From Salticus scenicus (taxonomy: Eukaryota > Arthropoda > Arachnida > Araneae > Salticidae): a stretch of DNA of 64,000 nucleotides. Under the pieces are notes generated by a model, which did not search any database, was not told the origin of the DNA, and worked only from the letters and a program-made list of their open reading frames with translations. This document shows, piece after piece, positions 56,074 through 61,600 of the stretch. The stretch's first letter is position 1. Every line of letters begins with the position of its first letter. Location: the NCBI GenBank assembly GCA_963930645.1, contig OZ005648.1, positions 107,557,667-107,621,666 on the forward strand, given 5' to 3'. The position numbers and the translations under genes are program-made.

Positions 56074-56228
56074 ACAAAATAGTAGATATATATACTATAT
56101 ACATATATACCGTAAAATAACGTTGAAACCTCCCTTTCAGTCTGCAAAGAAATCAGAATATGTTTGAGGAGGGAGCAGATAAACAGTAAAAATATGCAAA
56201 AATATAGAAATTGACATGTACTTTCCCG

Positions 56229-56263
<35 letters not shown>

Positions 56264-58354
56264 GTTGCTTTATCGGGCAGAGTCTACCGCTAATCGCAAG
56301 GGGTGTTTATTCGGTATTTTAAGAACAAAAGAAATTCATGTGAAAAGCTGGGAAAGGGGGCGTCTAATCAAAGGGCGCTATTGTGGTATTTTACGATATG
56401 TATAATTTTATTTAAGAGCTTAATTTTTTTCAACTTGAAAAAAAGCATCTAAAAGAAACTACCAAAAAATTTAATATTTAAATATAAGTTAAATTAACAT
56501 TTAAATATTAACTATTATTAACATATTAGCTAAATTAATGTTTACATATTAGTAATTAAATATAATCTAGTCAATCAAGCCAATTGTATCTCAAAGGCAT
56601 CATATAAATACAAAACTTAAATAATTTTTTCGTAAGCGACAGAAATTAAAATAATAATAATAATAATAATAATGAAAAGAAAACGTTTTATAAGATTTTT
56701 AGTTCAATATTATACTTTTTATTCGATAAATAGAATGTTCTTCCTGCTGCATATTCTTATAGTAAAATTTAGGTTAGAAAACGAAAAGAGGATGGAACAC
56801 TCATTTGATTAATTTTGATTAAAAATTAAAAGAAATTTTGATAGCATAATTTATCAGATGCATACTTAATCACAATGTATAATAACAGTATAGTTTTAAC
56901 TACAGTATAACAAGAATAGTATAACCACAGTATAATAAGAATAGTATAATAACACATAATAGAAGCAAAAATTAATTAAAATGAATCTTACAGAAAATTA
57001 ATATTATCTTCTTTAATAAGAAATGAAGAGTTTTCGGCAGGAAGCCATAGAAAAATAGTGCAGACAAAAAACAAAAAAAAAATTTGAAAATAATTAAAAT
57101 GACTGTAGTTTCCAGAGAGTCTAGAACAATCAAGTACAATCGAAACATCGAAAGAGATTGCATCATCTGGTGGAGACAGTTTTTTTTTTTATATTTTTTT
57201 TTATTGTTCTTTATTTTTCTACGTGAAAAAGAAATATCTTTGTGGAATGAGTTATGGCTTCACTTGGTTAGCGATAACATCTTATGCCTGTGTGGCTTGG
57301 CTTTTAGGTATTATTAATCTGAAATGGGTCCTAAGTGGACTTATGTTTTGTTTAGACCTATGTGGTCATACCTTAGTGTAAATATTTGTACATGTTTATT
57401 TTTTAATTAAACTTTAATTAATTTGATAATTAATTAGTAAAGCTCTTTCTAAGCCTCTCTTTACATATATATGTTACCGTTAAAGCGCGAAACCCGTTAA
57501 TCTGAAGATTACCTAGCTAATCTGCAGATTAACTAAAATGACCCGTTAAAGTGCGGAATAAAGAGTTTTCCGCATTTTAACTAGGTAATCTGCAGATTAA
57601 CGGCTTCTGTGTCGTTAAAGTTCAAATGTTTGTTTCGAGCCTTAGTTTTTTTACATTCACTATGACGTCAAACAGTCATGTGATACAGATACGCAAATCC
57701 CAGATTATTCTGTGACGCGATTGACCTTCAAACACAAACCGAAACTTTTATCCCTTCCTTTCCGCTGTGATAAACAGTAAGCGCAAAACGTGGATCATCG
57801 AAGCTATGACATTAGATTTCTTATTATGACCAACACAAATTTTAAAGTACAAGTAAGTTATAATTGTTTTGAGTTTATTTCTTCTCTTTTTTAATTCTGT
57901 CAGTATAAGTTTGATAAGGGTCTGCATTTTATTAATGAAATATAATCTTAATTAAAAGCTCTTTCTCGTGAAACTTCATTTTAAACTATGAATCTTAAAT
58001 TTACAGCACAGTAATTATTTTCTCCCGAAATAAAACTATTAAACCACAACTTTTTAAAACTACTTTATTTTAAAATTGATTTAAATTACTATTACTTACT
58101 GAAAAAAAGAACACATGTATTATTTTTTAACTCTGGAAAATATGGCATTCAATATTATGGCATTATTCAATAAATACTTAAAATGAAATTTTTATGCAAT
58201 ATTTAGCATTTCATTACAATTTTTCTCTTTTGTTTCTTTCAATTTCAAGTTTCCTTTATATATTTTATATATCATGATTATATTTTTCTTTTTAATTTTG
58301 TTCGCTTTTTCAAATAATTTCGTTGTAGTTTATCACATAAAATGTGTTAATAAA

Positions 58355-58387
<33 letters not shown>

Positions 58388-58588
58388 GTAAAATTAATAT
58401 ATTTCCTAAACTTGTACAGATATATGTATGCTGCAAAATATAGTTTAATAAAGCATTGGAAAACTGTCATTTTAATTTTCATGCGTTCTAAAAATTATTA
58501 AAGCAGTTTTAATTGTTTGAAGTACTTCTTAAAATGCTTCTGATTTGTCTAATTTAATATTTCTTTAGCTAATTAAAAATTGATGCAT

Positions 58589-58619
<31 letters not shown>

Positions 58620-61600
58620 TATAGTAATAGCAATATAAGTTGTTAATAAAATGTTTTTTTTTTTTTTTTTTAATTGTTAAATATTTTTATTTGAAAAGAA
58701 ATCGTTACTGTATTACAATTCTAACATTCATTTATAAAATAGACTTTATTGTAAGCTATTAAAGATATTATATTTCATATTAAAAATGCATAACATCTTC
58801 AAACTTATATTGACAGAATAAAAAAGATGAAATAAATAAAACAAATATAACTTTAAAACACATGCAGATTAAAATAAGTAAAGAAAGAAAGAAAAGAAAA
58901 GAAAACTAATCTTTTTTTTTTCTTTTCCCGAATGATAAAAACAAATACAACACAGCGTGCAGTAAAATTATACCACCAGAGATCTTATTTTCAATTTAAC
59001 GAGTGCCTAGTAGGTAATGTGCAGATTATCTAGGTAATTCGCAGAATACCTAGGTAATTTGAGAAATGAAACAATTTTCCTCACTTTAACGGATCACCCT
59101 AGTTAATGTGCAGATTGCCTAGCTAATCTGCAGATTAACTGATTTCTGCACTTTAGCGGTAACATATACACACAAAGAGAGAGAAACCCCTAGTCAATTA
59201 CAATCGAACAGAAGAGATTGCATCATCTGGAGCCAGAGTTCTAAATTAATGTGAGCTATCAAGGATGTGACTCAAGAACTTTTTTTTTGTTGTTGTTCTT
59301 TTTTTCTACGTGTTAAGAAGATATGTTTTGTACAGTTAGTTATGATTTTGCTTTGCTAGCTGTTAGCTGTAGCAGCTAAAATAAACCTTTGTAGTTCTTA
59401 TAGTTTTTGTTCTTATAGTTTTTTAAATTATAAACTAGTTAGTAGCATTCCCTTCCCCTCTCCCAAAAAAGAAAAACATCAAGGTTCGAATTTCGCACAC
59501 TGCTAATTGCATATGCAATATTGAAAGCCACGTGTTTGTGCATGCGTGATAGTCTACAGTAGGCGACCGTTTGTGGATATTTTTGGTGCAGCCACACAGT
59601 CGGAATTTGCAAGGGAAAGAACTTAAACATCAACGGAAAGAGTCAGTTGTACTATGTTTATACGAATTATGAAAATAAACAAAGGATACTTAGGCCTTAT
59701 ATATTTTTTTTTAGTAAGCGGGCTTATTTACACCAGTCACAGGCGTTAATAAAAAAAAATAACGCTATTTTATCGCCGCCCCACAGATTCCAACGCCCTA
59801 GGCGGTCGCCTAGTTTGCCTATATGGTTGAGCCGGGCCTGAGTAGGGAACCAATTATCTACAATAGTTGAGACAAGACTCTTCTGAGTAACTCTTATTCT
59901 TAATAGTTGATTGCGCATTGAAGCAACTCTCATTCATCAAACTTGTAGAATGGGTATGTTCTAATCAATCAATCAATATCTTAAAATAAGTATTTTAAAT
60001 AAAAAAAATTATAATAACATTTTAAATTAATTAAAGTTTGAAATGTATAAGAAATAACCTAAATGCTTCAAACCCTAATTAATCAATGATTTTAAAATAT
60101 TAAATATTACTTAATAAGAATTGGAAAATTAAGACTTACTTAAAAGCTGATTCTTTTTATTTCCTCTGAAAATTCATGTTATTTGTACATAAAAGTACAA
60201 AATATTCATATGTTTTTAAAGATTAAATTATTTTTATTTACCACAAATAAAAAATAAATAAATAAAATATAAAGGCATTTATTTGTCAACAAGATTTTTA
60301 TTCTTTAAATATATCATCATTTTTCTTTTGCTTAAATTTTGTTTTTCTTATTTGGCTTATTATTATTATTAAAAAATTTGGAAGTTAAACTGTCAAAAAA
60401 TATGATTTTGGATAATTAGTTTGCAGATAAATGGATCCATACTGTATACAGTTGATTAAATAATACATAAATACCCTATTTTATCATAATTTAGTCCGTG
60501 TTAGTATTTTGTATAGTTTCTTATATATATAATGAATTTTTGTATTGTTATAGGGGATTTAATATAAAATTATTTTCTAGAATCTCCAAAAGGAAATGGA
60601 TAGCAGATTACCTTCATGTTCTCATCTTCATGAACTTGGTCGTTCTTTAATAGAAGTGGATTCTACATCATTCACTACCATCCAGAATCATTTGACTGCT
60701 TTAGACAAACAATGGGAACAAATGTCATCAGACCTTTTACAAAAAAGTAAAGCTGTTGGTCGCATTGTGCAATTGTGGAAAGATTGTGAATCTTTACATG
60801 AACAGTTATCAGACTGCATAAATAATGCAACACAGTCTGTAAAAATTCCAACATTTGTTCCTTCTGATTCTGTTCAAGTAGCTAAGCTTTTGGAATCAGC
60901 CAAGGTAAAATTACTGTCTCTTAATATTAAAAATATTATACTTTTTGACAAGTTATAGATTTGGAATTAAATGTATTTTTTTCAATGAAGAAAATAAATG
61001 AGGAAAATTTGTTTCCACAATTATCCGTTACATAATGTATTTTTTAAAATTCCGTTTCTGCATTCAGAAAATTCCCAATTATTAAATTGTTACTTATTTT
61101 TCAAAATTTATTTTCTTTATTTTTTAATATTTTAAGTTGAAAAATTAAGTGCATTTTTCTTATTTTTTAGCTAGAAAATAAAATATTATAAATGTAAAAA
61201 GTCAGTATTTCGTAAACGAGTGCTAATTTAACAATTGTGAGTTTTCTGAATGTAGAAACAGAATTTTAAAAAATACATCAGATAAGGAGTAATTATGGAA
61301 ACAGTTTCTTATAGAGTAATGTGAGCCTTAGCTGTCAGTGAGATTTGGTATTGTCTGCTCTTAAACTGACCTAAGTGCTTATTTTGCCTGGATTTTTAGC
61401 TGTCCAGTGCTTATTTGGCTCTTCATAGTTGTCTTTCTATCTGACTAATATGGAACACAATGATGTCCGGATAAAAAAAAAATCCGACGCCAGTTGTCTG
61501 AGTAAAACGGCACTAAAATGCATTGAATGGTATATTATTGTACTGTTCCATTGATTTAAAATGGTCTAAGTTATTTCTTTCTTGTTTTTGTTAATGAATA

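Larger units (their letters stand above)
51484..59840. mobile_element. Outer hAT-type element (8.4 kb with nested insertions)
   Basis: AGTAGGGA is present at 51476-51483 and 59841-59848 as a perfect 8-bp target duplication. The left end CAGCGCCGGCTCGAGC pairs with the reverse complement of the right end, CAGGCCCGGCTCAACC. GCCCTAGGCG lies inside both ends. No hAT transposase remains visible. The interior carries four other insertions: the reverse-transcriptase element, a second hAT element, a mariner and a TIR element at 57470. The element is older than all of them. Confidence 0.82.

Noticed and set aside
57084..57317. 77-aa frame as hAT transposase remnant
   Set aside because: No hAT dimerisation or zinc-finger motif is visible; composition is Phe/Leu-rich from a poly-T tract.
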